Of a stretch of 64,000 nucleotides of DNA, positions 7,752-17,196 are shown one piece after another; positions within the stretch are counted from its first letter, which is position 1; every line of letters begins with the position of its first letter. Source of the DNA: Rubellimicrobium roseum (GTDB lineage Bacteria; Pseudomonadota; Alphaproteobacteria; Rhodobacterales; Rhodobacteraceae); NCBI RefSeq assembly GCF_006152145.1, contig NZ_VDFV01000003.1:1-64000 (forward strand). The letters are read 5' to 3'. The notes beneath the pieces are model-generated. The model was not told the origin of the DNA. It made no database searches and saw nothing but the letters and a program-made list of their open reading frames with translations. The position numbers and the translations under genes are program-made.

Positions 7752-9344
7752 ATGACAGGATACTCGAAGTTGCTGATGTCCGCGGCGGTCTGCCTTGCGG
7801 GGGCAGGGGCAGAGGCCAAGACGCTGGTCTACTGCTCCGAAGGATCGCCCGAAGGCTTCGACCCGGCGCCCTACACGGCCGGCACCACCTTCGACGCTTC
7901 CTCGCGCCCGATCTACAACCGCCTCGTGGAGTTCGAGAAAGGCACGACCAACGTGGTCCCCGGCTTGGCCGAGAGTTGGGAGGTCAGCGAGGACGGGCTG
8001 CAGTACACCTTCCGCCTGCGTCCGGGCGTGACCTTCCACACCACCGACTGGTTTACCCCTACGCGCGAAATGACCGCCGACGACGTGATCTTCTCGTTCG
8101 AGCGGCAGCGCGACGCGGCGAACCCCTGGAACCAGTACACCGCCGGGATCAGCTACGAGTACTTCAACTCGATGGACATGGGCTCGCTCATCGAGAGCAT
8201 CGAGAAGGTGGACGACCTGACGGTCCGGTTCAACCTGACCCGTCCCGAGGCTCCGTTCTTGGCGAACCTGGCCATGGACTTCGCCTCGATCATGTCCAAG
8301 GAATATGCCGACCAGCTCGAGGCCGAGGGCCGGATGTCGGACCTGAACCAGCAACCGGTCGGCACCGGGCCGTTCCAGCTCGTGGCCTACCAGCAGGACG
8401 CGGTCATCCGCTACAGCTCCAACCCGACCTACTGGAATGGCCAGCAGCCGATCGACGACCTCGTCTTCGCGATCACCACCGACCCGGCGGTGCGGCTGCA
8501 GAAGCTGCAGGCGGGCGAGTGCCACATCATGCCCTATCCGGCGCCGGCTGATATCGAGGCGATCCGCGCCGACGAGAGCCTGACCCTGATGGAGCAGCCG
8601 GGCCTCAACGTTGCCTACCTCGCCTACAACACCCAGGTGCCGCCCTTCGACAACCCGCAGGTCCGCCGCGCGCTCAACATGGCGATGAACAAGCAGGCGA
8701 TCATCGACGCGGTGTTCCAGGGCACAGGCGAGACGGCCAAGAACCCGATCCCGCCCACGATGTGGAGCTACAGCGAGGAAACCCAGGACGACGCCTACGA
8801 TCCCGAGGCGGCGCGCCAGATGCTCGAGGAGGCCGGCGTCACCGACCTGTCGATGAAGGTCTGGGCGATGCCCGTTCAGCGGCCCTACATGCCGAACGCC
8901 CGCCGCACGGCCGAGCTGATCCAGGAGGACTTTGCGGCGATCGGCGTCGACGTGGAGATCGTGTCCTACGAATGGGGCGAGTATCTTGAGCGCTCCTCGG
9001 CGGAGGACCGCGACGGCGCGGTGATCCTGGGCTGGACCGGCGACAACGGCGACCCGGACAACTTCCTGGGCGTGCTGCTGTCCTGCGCCGGCGTGGGCGA
9101 AGCCAACCGGGCGCAATGGTGCAACGAGGAGTTCTCGGACCTCATCAACCAAGCCAAGGCGACCGCTGACCAGGAGGAGCGCGCGGAACTCTACCGGCAG
9201 GCGCAGGCGATCTTCAAGGAAGAGGCGCCCTGGGCCACCATCGCGCACTCGACGGTCTTCATGCCGATGTCGAACAGGGTGCAGGGCTACATCATGAGCC
9301 CGCTTGGCTCGCACCACTTCGAAGGCGTGGACATCGCCGAGTAA
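7752..9344 (+). CDS. dppA: Peptide ABC transporter substrate-binding protein
   Basis: This is a 530-residue periplasmic solute-binding protein of the dipeptide/oligopeptide (SBP family 5) type. It has a signal peptide at residues 1-22 ending AGAEA before KTLVYCSEG. Typical features follow: PEGFDPAPYTAGTTFDAS, the VVPGLAESWEVSEDGLQYTFRLR block, and ADDVIFSFER. It is first in a five-gene set with two permeases and two ATPases, matching the classic dppABCDF order. ATG 7752 was chosen because it places the signal peptide at the N-terminus; upstream codons in the same frame would precede it with hydrophilic sequence. Ligands are probably dipeptides, but related proteins bind haem or other peptides, so specificity is inferred. 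Confidence 0.93.
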   Translation: MTGYSKLLMSAAVCLAGAGAEAKTLVYCSEGSPEGFDPAPYTAGTTFDASSRPIYNRLVEFEKGTTNVVPGLAESWEVSEDGLQYTFRLRPGVTFHTTDWFTPTREMTADDVIFSFERQRDAANPWNQYTAGISYEYFNSMDMGSLIESIEKVDDLTVRFNLTRPEAPFLANLAMDFASIMSKEYADQLEAEGRMSDLNQQPVGTGPFQLVAYQQDAVIRYSSNPTYWNGQQPIDDLVFAITTDPAVRLQKLQAGECHIMPYPAPADIEAIRADESLTLMEQPGLNVAYLAYNTQVPPFDNPQVRRALNMAMNKQAIIDAVFQGTGETAKNPIPPTMWSYSEETQDDAYDPEAARQMLEEAGVTDLSMKVWAMPVQRPYMPNARRTAELIQEDFAAIGVDVEIVSYEWGEYLERSSAEDRDGAVILGWTGDNGDPDNFLGVLLSCAGVGEANRAQWCNEEFSDLINQAKATADQEERAELYRQAQAIFKEEAPWATIAHSTVFMPMSNRVQGYIMSPLGSHHFEGVDIAE

Positions 9345-9362
9345 GGCCCAGTCCTTGAACAC

Positions 9363-9388
9363 GGGCGCGGCGGACCACCGCCGCGCCC
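9363..9388 (+). promoter_or_regulatory. Intercistronic hairpin between dppA and dppB
   Basis: GGGCGCGGCGG (9363-9373) pairs perfectly with CCGCCGCGCCC (9378-9388) over the loop ACCA. It lies between the dppA stop and dppB start. Hairpins at this place in binding-protein operons commonly protect the upstream mRNA or partly end transcription, giving more binding protein than permease. The role here is inferred. Confidence 0.65.
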
Positions 9389-9403
9389 TATGGATTTAAG
9401 ATC

Positions 9404-10411
9404 ATGATACGTTTCATCCTCGGTAAGCTGCTTTATCTCGTGCCGACCTTCATCGGCGTCACGATCGTCGCCTTCGGCTTCGTGCGCGTTCTCCCCGGCG
9501 ATCCGGTGCTGCTGATGGCCGGCGAGCGGGGGATCACGCCCGAGCGTTATCAGCAGCTCATGCAGCAATTGGGTTACGACCAGCCGGTGTGGCGGCAGTA
9601 CCTGGAGTTCCTGGGCCGGCTCTTTCAGGGCGACCTCGGTGAGTCCTTGGTGACCAAGAGCCCGGTCCTGAGCGAGTTCCTGACCCTGTTCCCCGCCACC
9701 GTGGAACTGGCGCTCTGCGCGATCCTGCTCGCCACCCTGATCGGCATTCCCGCCGGGGTGCTGGCAGCGGTCAAGCGCGGATCGTGGTTCGACCAGGTCA
9801 GCATGGGCACCGCGCTCATCGGGTATTCGATGCCGATCTTCTGGTGGGGGCTCCTCCTCATCATCCTGTTCTCGGGCGTCCTGGGCTGGACCCCGGTCTC
9901 GGGACGAATCTCACTCCTGTTCTTCTTCCCCGAGGTGACAGGCTTCATGCTGATCGACAGCCTTCTGTCCGGGCAGGACGGTGCCTTCGGCTCGGCGGTG
10001 GCGCACCTGATCCTGCCGACGATCGTGCTGGCGACCATCCCCCTCGCCGTGATCGCGCGGCAGACGCGGTCCGCCATGCTCGAGGTGCTGGGCGAGGATT
10101 ACGTCCGCACCGCCCGCGCCAAGGGCTTGCCCTGGCGCCGGGTGGTCGGCATCCACGCGCTGCGGAACGCGATGATCCCGGTGGTCACCACCATCGGCCT
10201 GCAGATCGGCGTGCTCATGGCCGGCGCGATCCTGACCGAGACGATCTTCTCCTGGCCGGGCATCGGTAAGTGGATGGTGGACTCCATCTTCCGGCGCGAC
10301 TACCCGGCCGTGCAGGGCGGGCTCCTGATGGTGGCGGCCATCGTGATGGCTGTGAACCTGATCGTGGACCTGCTCTATGGACTCATCAACCCGCGCATCC
10401 GCCATGTCTGA
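9404..10411 (+). CDS. dppB: Dipeptide ABC transporter permease DppB
   Basis: This is an inner-membrane permease of 335 residues with about six transmembrane segments. The start, MIRFILGKLLYLVPTFIGVT, is the standard first helix, followed by RVLPGDPVLLMAGERG, usual for DppB proteins. The cytoplasmic EAA loop reads EDYVRTARAKGLPWRRVVGI and contacts the ATPase subunits. A periplasmic insert around residues 170-190 is typical of the group. It lies 59 bp after dppA with a hairpin between, and 21 bp before dppC. It forms the channel together with DppC. Confidence 0.93.
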   Translation: MIRFILGKLLYLVPTFIGVTIVAFGFVRVLPGDPVLLMAGERGITPERYQQLMQQLGYDQPVWRQYLEFLGRLFQGDLGESLVTKSPVLSEFLTLFPATVELALCAILLATLIGIPAGVLAAVKRGSWFDQVSMGTALIGYSMPIFWWGLLLIILFSGVLGWTPVSGRISLLFFFPEVTGFMLIDSLLSGQDGAFGSAVAHLILPTIVLATIPLAVIARQTRSAMLEVLGEDYVRTARAKGLPWRRVVGIHALRNAMIPVVTTIGLQIGVLMAGAILTETIFSWPGIGKWMVDSIFRRDYPAVQGGLLMVAAIVMAVNLIVDLLYGLINPRIRHV

Positions 10412-10432
10412 CCTTCCGAAGGAGAAGCGGGC

Positions 10433-11341
10433 ATGACCGCGACACCCGACCTCGCCAACAAGCCGCCTGCCGGCACCCGCCGCCAGATGCTGGCCGAGTT
10501 CTGGTTCTACTTCAGCCAGAACCGCGGCGCGGTCATCGGGCTCTGGGTCACGGTCGCGCTGATCCTCGTGGCCCTGGCGGCCCCCTTGCTCGCGCCTCAT
10601 GCTCCTTCGATGCAGTACCGCGACGCGTTCCTCGTCCCGCCCTTCTGGCAGGAGGGGGGTAGCACGCGCTTCCTGCTGGGCACCGACGCCATCGGGCGCG
10701 ACATCCTTTCGCGGCTGATCTACGGCTCGCGTTATTCGCTGTTCATCGGGTCTGTCGTGGTCTCCATCGCGCTGGTAGGGGGCATCGTGATCGGCCTCAT
10801 CGCCGGGTTCTTCGGCGGCTGGGTCGATGCCGTGATCATGCGCGTCATGGACGTGATCCTGGCCTTCCCCTCGCTGCTGCTGGCGCTCGTGCTGGTCGCG
10901 GTCCTGGGGCCGGGCCTCACGAACGCGATGATCGCCATCGCCTTGGTGCTCCAGCCGCACTTCGCCCGACTGACCCGCGCGGCGGTCATGGCCGAGAAGA
11001 ACCGCGAATACGTCGTCGCCTCGCAGGTGGCCGGGGCGGGGCGACTGCGGCTGATGTTCCGCACGATCCTGCCCAACTGTCTCGCGCCTCTCATCGTGCA
11101 GGGCACGCTGTCCTTCTCCAACGCCATCCTCGACGCGGCGGCGCTGGGCTTCCTCGGGATGGGCGCGCAGCCGCCAACCCCCGAATGGGGCACGATGCTC
11201 GCCGAGGCGCGCGAGTTCATCCTGCGCGCGTGGTGGGTGGTGACCTTCCCGGGCCTCGCCATCCTGATTACGGTGCTGGCGATCAACCTCATGGGCGACG
11301 GGCTGCGCGACGCCCTCGACCCCAAGCTGAAGCGGAGCTGA
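10433..11341 (+). CDS. dppC: Dipeptide ABC transporter permease DppC
   Basis: This is the second permease, 302 residues. It has the N-terminal cytoplasmic stretch and first helix of DppC proteins (FWFYFSQNRGAVIGLW), then the conserved FLLGTDAIGRDILSRLIYGSRYSL block. The EAA loop contains EYVVASQVAGAGRLRLMFRTILPN, and PEWGTMLAEAREFI lies near the C-terminus. The ribosome site AAGGAGAAG precedes ATG 10433. The next gene begins three bases after the stop, so dppC and dppD are almost certainly co-translated. Confidence 0.93.
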   Translation: MTATPDLANKPPAGTRRQMLAEFWFYFSQNRGAVIGLWVTVALILVALAAPLLAPHAPSMQYRDAFLVPPFWQEGGSTRFLLGTDAIGRDILSRLIYGSRYSLFIGSVVVSIALVGGIVIGLIAGFFGGWVDAVIMRVMDVILAFPSLLLALVLVAVLGPGLTNAMIAIALVLQPHFARLTRAAVMAEKNREYVVASQVAGAGRLRLMFRTILPNCLAPLIVQGTLSFSNAILDAAALGFLGMGAQPPTPEWGTMLAEAREFILRAWWVVTFPGLAILITVLAINLMGDGLRDALDPKLKRS

Positions 11342-11344
11342 GGC

Positions 11345-12193
11345 ATGGCCCCCGTTCTCGAGATCCGAAACCTGTCCGTGAGCTTCGACACGTCCACTGG
11401 ACCGTTCCACGCCGTGCGCGGCATCGACCTGTCCGTGGACAGGGGCGAGGTTCTGGCCATCGTCGGCGAAAGCGGCTCGGGCAAGTCAGTCGCCATGCTG
11501 GCGGTGATGGGCCTTTTGCCCGACACGGCCACGGTGACGGCCGACGTCATGCGCTTCGGTCCCCATGACCTGTTGACGATCGGAGAGGACGAGCGCCGGG
11601 CGATCATCGGGCGCGAAGTCACGATGATCTTCCAGGAGCCAATGGCCAGCCTGAATCCCTGCTACACCGTCGGCTTCCAGATCGAGGAGGTCCTCCGGCT
11701 CCATCTCGGGATGACGGGCCGGGCGGCGCGGTCCCGGGCGGTCGAGCTGCTGACCGCCGTGGGATTGCCTGATCCGGCGGACAAACTTCGCAGCTACCCG
11801 CATCAGTTGTCGGGCGGGCAGTGCCAACGGGTGATGATCGCGATGGCGATCGCCTGCAACCCGACCCTCCTGATCGCGGACGAACCGACGACCGCGCTCG
11901 ACGTGACGATCCAGAAGCAGATCCTCGACCTGCTGCTGACCTTGCAGGAGAAGCACGGCATGGCCCTCATCCTGATCACGCACGACATGGGCGTGGTCGC
12001 TGAAACGGCGGATCGCGTCGTCGTGCAGTATCAGGGCCGCAAGATGGAGGAAGCACCGGTGCTGAACCTCTTTGAGGCGCCGCAGAGCCCCTACACCAAG
12101 GCGCTGCTGTCGGCCCTGCCCGAGAACGCCACGGGTCGCCGGCTGTCCACGGTCAAGGACTACATGGACCAACTGGCGGGAGGCGCGGCATGA
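11345..12193 (+). CDS. dppD: Dipeptide ABC transporter ATPase DppD
   Basis: This is an ABC ATPase of 282 residues. Walker A is GESGSGKS at residues 41-48, the Q-loop is FQEP, the signature is LSGGQCQRV (with an unusual Cys after the Gln) and Walker B is [12 protein letters not shown], followed by the switch histidine in LITHDMG. It is shorter than the roughly 320-330 residues of many DppD proteins: it stops soon after [12 protein letters not shown] and lacks the Cys-containing oligopeptide/dipeptide C-terminal extension. It probably pairs with DppF to drive uptake. Its last four bases overlap the start of dppF (ATGA). Confidence 0.92.
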   Translation: MAPVLEIRNLSVSFDTSTGPFHAVRGIDLSVDRGEVLAIVGESGSGKSVAMLAVMGLLPDTATVTADVMRFGPHDLLTIGEDERRAIIGREVTMIFQEPMASLNPCYTVGFQIEEVLRLHLGMTGRAARSRAVELLTAVGLPDPADKLRSYPHQLSGGQCQRVMIAMAIACNPTLLIADEPTTALDVTIQKQILDLLLTLQEKHGMALILITHDMGVVAETADRVVVQYQGRKMEEAPVLNLFEAPQSPYTKALLSALPENATGRRLSTVKDYMDQLAGGAA

Positions 12194-13236
12194 GCGGGCG
12201 CGACGAGCGGCCCGGCGAAGGGCCGGGGACGACCGATCCGCGCGGCGTCGGGCCGGGCGTCGAGCGCCAACTGGGTGTCGGGCCCGCAGGTGCCGAGCCC
12301 GCGACGGTGCGGGCGGACGAGGCCGGCCGGCGCCCGACCGGGGGCGATCCGGTCCGGCATCCGTCCCCGTTGCTGGACGATCCGGTCCTCGAAGGGCGGG
12401 CCATCACCCGCGACTACCATGTGGGCGGCGGGCTCTTCCGCGGAGCGAAGGTGGTGCAGGCCGTCCGCGGCGTGGACTTCGCCGTGCCGCGCGGCAAGAC
12501 GCTGGCCATCGTGGGCGAAAGCGGCTGCGGGAAATCGACACTGGCGCGCATCATCACCCTGATCGACCCGCCGACCTCCGGCACCCTCCTCATCGAGGGC
12601 AAGCCGGTCGAGATCACGGGACGACGCCCCTCCCGCGAGCTGCGCTCCCGGGTGCAGATCGTGTTCCAGAACCCGCACGGGTCGCTCAACCCCCGCCAGA
12701 AGGTCGGCCACGTGCTGATGGAGCCACTGGAGCTCAACACTGATCTCCCCGCGGCCGAGCGGCGGGACCGCGCGCGCGCCATGCTGGAGAAGGTCGGCCT
12801 CCTGCCCGAGCATTTCGATCGCTACCCCCACATGTTCTCGGGCGGGCAGCGGCAGCGGATCGCGATCGCGCGCGCGCTCATGGTCAATCCGTCGATCCTG
12901 GTGCTCGACGAGCCGGTCTCGGCCCTCGACCTCTCGGTGCAGGCGCAGGTGCTCAACCTCCTTGCCGATCTCCAGAAGGAGTTCGGGCTGACCTACGTCT
13001 TCATCAGCCACGACCTGTCGGTGGTACGGCACATCGCTGACGAGGTGATGGTCATGCTGCGCGGCGAGGTGGTGGAGCGCGGCTCGCGCGAGGCGGTCTT
13101 CGCCGACCCGCGACACGATTATACGCGCACTCTCTTTGCGGCCACGCCTGTCACCTCCCTTCAGTCGATCCGCGCACGGGTGGAGCGTAAGGCCAGTCGC
13201 CGGGCGGCCTCGGAGGGACGCTTCCACGCGTCCTGA
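12190..13236 (+). CDS. dppF: Dipeptide ABC transporter ATPase DppF with extended N-terminus
   Basis: This ABC ATPase has 348 residues: Walker [21 protein letters not shown], signature [15 protein letters not shown], Walker [13 protein letters not shown] and ISHDLS. Family sequence starts only at about residue 65 ([14 protein letters not shown]). The preceding residues are Gly/Pro/Arg-rich and low in complexity, unlike other DppF proteins. No good internal ATG lies closer, but a GTG or TTG start further in cannot be excluded. ATG 12190 overlaps the dppD stop by four bases, which supports it as the true start. It is the last gene of the dpp operon; a strong hairpin lies about 170 bp downstream. 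Confidence 0.9.
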   Translation: MSGRDERPGEGPGTTDPRGVGPGVERQLGVGPAGAEPATVRADEAGRRPTGGDPVRHPSPLLDDPVLEGRAITRDYHVGGGLFRGAKVVQAVRGVDFAVPRGKTLAIVGESGCGKSTLARIITLIDPPTSGTLLIEGKPVEITGRRPSRELRSRVQIVFQNPHGSLNPRQKVGHVLMEPLELNTDLPAAERRDRARAMLEKVGLLPEHFDRYPHMFSGGQRQRIAIARALMVNPSILVLDEPVSALDLSVQAQVLNLLADLQKEFGLTYVFISHDLSVVRHIADEVMVMLRGEVVERGSREAVFADPRHDYTRTLFAATPVTSLQSIRARVERKASRRAASEGRFHAS

Positions 13237-13408
13237 AATCCGCCGTCCTGATGCGGCTCAGGAAGAGGCACGCTGCTGCCGGGGTACAAGAGAAGTTTTG
13301 CCCGTCCAGGACTCGAGTCGCGTCCGCTACGCCGGAGGTTTGGAACCGCCGTGAGCCGTCCGCGAAGCGCCGGGCCCAGAATATGCACCCGGCTGTCCTG
13401 CACCTGAG

Positions 13409-13435
13409 GCTTGGGCGCGAACTGTGCGCCCAAGC
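13409..13435. terminator. Shared terminator hairpin between dppF and phoX
   Basis: GCTTGGGCGC (13409-13418) pairs perfectly with GCGCCCAAGC (13426-13435) across a seven-base loop, in the gap between two converging genes. It can serve both strands. No long T-run follows on either side. The bases from 13237 to 13408 show no gene. Confidence 0.6.
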
Positions 13436-13466
13436 CCTCATCGCCCGAACCGCGATCTTGCCCGCC

Positions 13467-15440
13467 TTAGGCGATGACGGTGTTGTCTGTTCGGCGGATC
13501 GCCACGATGGCCGAGCGGGGCAGTCCGGTGCCGTCGGGCCAGGAGCCGCCCGGGTGCTGGATGCCCGCGAACACCGTGCGCCGGTCCGCGGAAAAGGCCA
13601 TGCCGGTCACTTCGGCGCCGTTCGGCCCCGTGAGGAAGCGCGCGATCTCGCCCGTCGCCGGGTCGCCCACCAGCATCTGGTTGTTGCCCTGGCCGGCGAA
13701 GTCGCCCTCGTTGCTGTCGTCCCCGTCCGTCTGGATCCACAGAAGGCCCTTGGAGTCGAACATCATGCCGTCGGGCGAGTTGAACATGTTGCCTTCGGTC
13801 ACGTTGGGCGAGCCGCGATAGGCGCCCTCGGCGTGGACCGTCGGGTTCCCGGCCATGACGTAGAGGTCCCAGGTGAAGGCCGGGTCGGCGTGGTCCTCGT
13901 TCGCCGGGTACCAGCGCACGATCTGGCCGAACTCGTTCTCGGCGCGGGGGTTGGGGCCGCCCTGGACCGGGACCATGGCGTCGCCGCCGGCGTTGGTCGC
14001 CTCCGGCGCCCGGCGCGAGTTGTTGGTCAGCGCGCAGTAGGCCTGGACGGCATGCGGATGGATGGCCACCCATTCCGGCCGGTCCATGGTGGTGGCGCCC
14101 ACAGCCGAGGCCGCCTGGCGGGTGTGGATGTGGATCATGGCCTGGTCCATGCCCGTCGCCTCGGGCGTCAGGGCGATCCACTGCCCGGTCCCGTTCTCGA
14201 AGAACCTGGCCACGTGGAGCAGGCCCTCGTCGAGCAGCGCGTCGGTGCTCTGGCCCGGGACGTAGCGGCCGTTCGACACGTACTTGTAGAGGAACTCGCC
14301 GCGCTCGTCGTCGCCCAGGTAGACGACCACGCGCCCGTCGGGCGCAAGCGTGACGGCGGCGTTCTCGTGCTTGAAGCGGCCGAGCGCGGTGCGCTTGACC
14401 GGCGTGGCGGCGGGGTCGAGCGGGTCGATCTCGACCACGTAGCCGAAACGGTTGGGCTCGTTCGGGTTTTGCGAGAAGTCGAAGCGGGGATCGAACCTTT
14501 CGTAGGCGTAGCCCGACTCGATGGCGATGCCGTAACGGTCGAAGCCCTGGGGCAGCTCGATCTCGGGATCGGTCGAGCCGAAGTAGCCGTTGAAGTTCTC
14601 CTCGCAGGTCAGGTAGGTGCCCCAGGGCGTCCGGCCGGCGCCGCAGTTGTTCATTGTGCCCAGCACCTCCCGCGCGGTCGGATCGGCGGCGGTCTGGAGC
14701 AGCGCATGGCCCGCGGCCGGGCCCGAGATCCGCATGGGGGTGGTGTGGTCGATGCGGCGGTTGAACTCGCTGTCGAGCGCGATGGACCATTCGCCGGCGT
14801 CGGACTGGAGAAGCTCGACGATCGTGACGCCCTGCGCGGCCTGGGCCTTCTGCACCTCCTCCAGGGAGGCCGGCACCACCTCGTAGTCCATCGCGGCGGC
14901 CTTCTCCTCCTCGGTCGTGGCCGCGGCCGCGCGGGCCTCGGCCTCGGCCGCCATGCGGGCCGCCGTCTCGGGCAGCAGGACGTCGAGGTTGGTGTATTCG
15001 TTGTTCACCGCCAGGATGTTGCGGTTGTTCAGGACGAACATCTCCATGCCGTCGGTGTTGTCGCCCACGGCCCGGCGCTGGCCTTCGACGGTGACCCCGG
15101 TCGCGGGATCGAACGCGGGCGCGTCCGAAAAGAGCGGGTCGCCCCAGCGCACGAGCACCTGCGCGGTGTAGCCTTCGGGAACATGCACCTCGAAGTCGGT
15201 CGCGGTCGGGATCGGCGTGAAGCCGAAGCGCGAGGACGCCGCGCCCTGCGCCAAGGCCGAGCCGGTGTTCAGCAGGCCCATCGCCGCCGCCCCCGAGCCC
15301 ACGGCCAGCACGCCGCCCAGAAAGCCCCGGCGCGAGATCGCCGCCTCGACCACGCGGTCGAAGTCCACCGTCTCCGCCGCAGGGCGGTTGCGCTCGTCGA
15401 GCGCGTCCCAGTTCATCGGCTTGCGGTTGAAAATGTGCAT
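13467..15440 (-). CDS. phoX: PhoX-type alkaline phosphatase
   Basis: This encodes 657 residues of the PhoX/DUF839 family, calcium- and iron-dependent periplasmic phosphatases that release phosphate from organic phosphomonoesters. A Tat signal, AISRRGFLGGVLAVGSG, sits at residues 35-51, placed further in than usual signal peptides, as is common for PhoX. Further features are ALAQGAASSRFGFTPI, DNTDGMEMFVLNNRNILAVNNEY, NNCGAGRTPWGTYLTCEENFNGYF and ATMVPVQGGPNPRAEN-like metal-site segments. ATG 15440 gives the standard MHIFNRKP start; upstream in-frame codons are unlikely. A Pho box lies about 70 bp upstream, so phosphate-starvation control by PhoB is expected. It leads a run of minus-strand secreted phosphorus-related genes. 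Confidence 0.93.
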   Translation of the reverse strand: MHIFNRKPMNWDALDERNRPAAETVDFDRVVEAAISRRGFLGGVLAVGSGAAAMGLLNTGSALAQGAASSRFGFTPIPTATDFEVHVPEGYTAQVLVRWGDPLFSDAPAFDPATGVTVEGQRRAVGDNTDGMEMFVLNNRNILAVNNEYTNLDVLLPETAARMAAEAEARAAAATTEEEKAAAMDYEVVPASLEEVQKAQAAQGVTIVELLQSDAGEWSIALDSEFNRRIDHTTPMRISGPAAGHALLQTAADPTAREVLGTMNNCGAGRTPWGTYLTCEENFNGYFGSTDPEIELPQGFDRYGIAIESGYAYERFDPRFDFSQNPNEPNRFGYVVEIDPLDPAATPVKRTALGRFKHENAAVTLAPDGRVVVYLGDDERGEFLYKYVSNGRYVPGQSTDALLDEGLLHVARFFENGTGQWIALTPEATGMDQAMIHIHTRQAASAVGATTMDRPEWVAIHPHAVQAYCALTNNSRRAPEATNAGGDAMVPVQGGPNPRAENEFGQIVRWYPANEDHADPAFTWDLYVMAGNPTVHAEGAYRGSPNVTEGNMFNSPDGMMFDSKGLLWIQTDGDDSNEGDFAGQGNNQMLVGDPATGEIARFLTGPNGAEVTGMAFSADRRTVFAGIQHPGGSWPDGTGLPRSAIVAIRRTDNTVIA

Positions 15441-15510
15441 GACTGAACCCCTTGGCGTGTCGTTGGTCGGCTGATGCCGGTCGGCCGTGAGAGCCGGATA
15501 GAGCGACAGC

Positions 15511-15528
15511 GTGACAGCCCGATGACAC
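15511..15528 (-). promoter_or_regulatory. Pho box upstream of phoX
   Basis: On the minus strand the sequence is GTGTCATCGGGCTGTCAC: two seven-base half-sites (GTGTCAT, CTGTCAC) separated by CGGG, against the consensus CTGTCAT-N4-CTGTCAT. Three or more further bases of the repeat pattern (GCTGTCGC) follow downstream at 15510-15503. It ends 70 bp before the phoX ATG, which fits a PhoB activation site replacing the -35 region. The rest of the 391-base gap (15441-15831) has no recognisable gene. Confidence 0.8.
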
Positions 15529-15831
15529 GTCGGTCGCCTTACGCAGCGCAAAAAATGGATCGCGCCAGCCTTGGAATCAATGACGAAGAGTGAGGGGAGT
15601 CCCGCGCTTCGTCCGCGGCGCAGATTTTTTTAAAGGCACGGCGGACGGGTCGGACGGCCAGCCGTATCGGGAAGGGTGGGGCCATGATCGGGACCATTGC
15701 GCCCAGAAAACGGTGCCCGACTTGTCAGTAATGTGCACTTTATGGTGTTCGGGACGCCTTTAAGGCCTAATGCCTGACCGCGAACCGGCCCTCAGTCAGA
15801 CTACGGCGCATTGTCGTTCTCTGCCCGAACG

Positions 15832-17151
15832 TTACCGCGCCAGCAGTTCGGGCACATGAAGGCGGATCATCTCGGTGTCGTCGGCCTGGTCCGGGCTTCG
15901 GCCCGAGGAGAAGGGCAGGTTGTTGTCATTGGCGACAAGGATGTGGTCCGGACCGTCCATGACCACGCTTTCGATGGTCTGGAACGGGAACAGGAAGCGA
16001 TCACCGATCCGTCCCGGCCCGATGCCTTGCGGGTCGGACAGGCCAAGAAGGTCGATCTGATCCAAGCGAGCGATGCGGCCGGAGGCATCCCTCTGCCCCA
16101 AGTCGATCATCGTGACCCGCTTGACCTGCGCGGGCTCGGGAAAGCAACTTCCCGCGTCGGCGGGCGGGGTGACTTCGGCACAGGCCCGGGCTGCATCGCC
16201 TTGGTGGTTGTCGCGCTCTATCACCAAAGCATGTCTGGCGTCCACGAAGCTGATATCACCGATGGACGTGGCCCCCTCGGTCAGGGCAAGACGTCGGACC
16301 TCGCCCGTCCAGGCACGCTGAACCGGATCGAACTGCAAGAGGAGGACGTCATCCTCGGTTGCGCCGTGCGACGTTCGCAGTGGCTGTTCGAGCACTGCCC
16401 AAAGTTGGCCATCGGGGGCAAGCCCCAGGCCCTCGAAGCCCGCCGAATTGGCCACCTGCCAAGTTGCGGGACCGGGCGCCGTGCCCGGAGCCACGGAGGG
16501 GTGGTCGGGCGAGCGCAGCATCCGGCCCTCATAGATGGTTGAATAGATCCCCGTAATGCGGCCATCGAGCGTTGCCGAGAGAAGGAACGGCCCGAATTCG
16601 TCGCCGATCCAGACCTGATCGCCGATGACCTGAATGGATTCCGGATCGAAATCCCCCCCGGTCAGATACCGGGCTTGGGTGCCCTCCTGCACGATGCGGA
16701 AGGGCACGAGTTGGTCCGGGTCGCGCAACCAGATCCGATTGGCCACCCTGATGGTCCCAAGTCCGAACTCCGGCACGAGGTGTACGAAGGACAGGAGCGC
16801 ATCGGGCGAGTTGCGCTTGGAGCCGAAGCCGTTGTCGATCACGGCCCAGATGCCGCCGGTGGCCGGGCGCTCCTGCGCAAAGCCGGAGATCCCCTGCACC
16901 GGCTGGCCCAGGAACGGCGTGGGCAGGCCCGTACGCTGGGGCACGCTGTAGGGCTCGTCGACGCGCGAGAGCGGGTCGAGGAAACGACCGCTCAGGAAGT
17001 TCTCGCGCGGAGCGTCCGGGGGCGGGGCCGAGAAGGTGGCCGCTGGCAACCTGGAATGACCTGCCAGGGTGGCGTCGACCCTCTGCTGTGATGCCGCAGG
17101 GCTGCCCAGGGCGACGGCCAAGATCAGGACGGACGGAATGGCCATGCGCAT
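15832..17151 (-). CDS. Secreted phytase-like esterase
   Basis: This encodes 439 residues with a signal peptide (MRMAIPSVLILAVALGSPAASQQ). The mature part resembles the 'esterase-like activity of phytase' beta-propeller domain: GISGFAQERPATGGIWAVIDNGFG, DFDPESIQVIGDQVWIGDEFGPFLL, GFEGLGLAPDGQLWAVLEQPL and SVVMDGPDHILVANDNNLPFS. Such proteins are thought to hydrolyse phosphate esters, though few have been tested. GGAG lies six bases before ATG 17151. It is downstream of phoX's promoter side on the same strand, separated by its own 500-bp leader with a possible half Pho box. A role in extracellular phosphate release is inferred from family and context. Confidence 0.82.
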   Translation of the reverse strand: MRMAIPSVLILAVALGSPAASQQRVDATLAGHSRLPAATFSAPPPDAPRENFLSGRFLDPLSRVDEPYSVPQRTGLPTPFLGQPVQGISGFAQERPATGGIWAVIDNGFGSKRNSPDALLSFVHLVPEFGLGTIRVANRIWLRDPDQLVPFRIVQEGTQARYLTGGDFDPESIQVIGDQVWIGDEFGPFLLSATLDGRITGIYSTIYEGRMLRSPDHPSVAPGTAPGPATWQVANSAGFEGLGLAPDGQLWAVLEQPLRTSHGATEDDVLLLQFDPVQRAWTGEVRRLALTEGATSIGDISFVDARHALVIERDNHQGDAARACAEVTPPADAGSCFPEPAQVKRVTMIDLGQRDASGRIARLDQIDLLGLSDPQGIGPGRIGDRFLFPFQTIESVVMDGPDHILVANDNNLPFSSGRSPDQADDTEMIRLHVPELLAR

Positions 17152-17196
17152 CGCGTTCTCCAGAAGGTCCAGATGCCGTCAAGGTGGCTGCGCAAC

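Noticed and set aside
13251-15446. Long plus-strand frame opposite phoX
   Set aside because: It is a mirror frame of phoX with Val/Arg/Gly-rich composition and no domain; phoX has a Tat signal, Pho box and clear family match.
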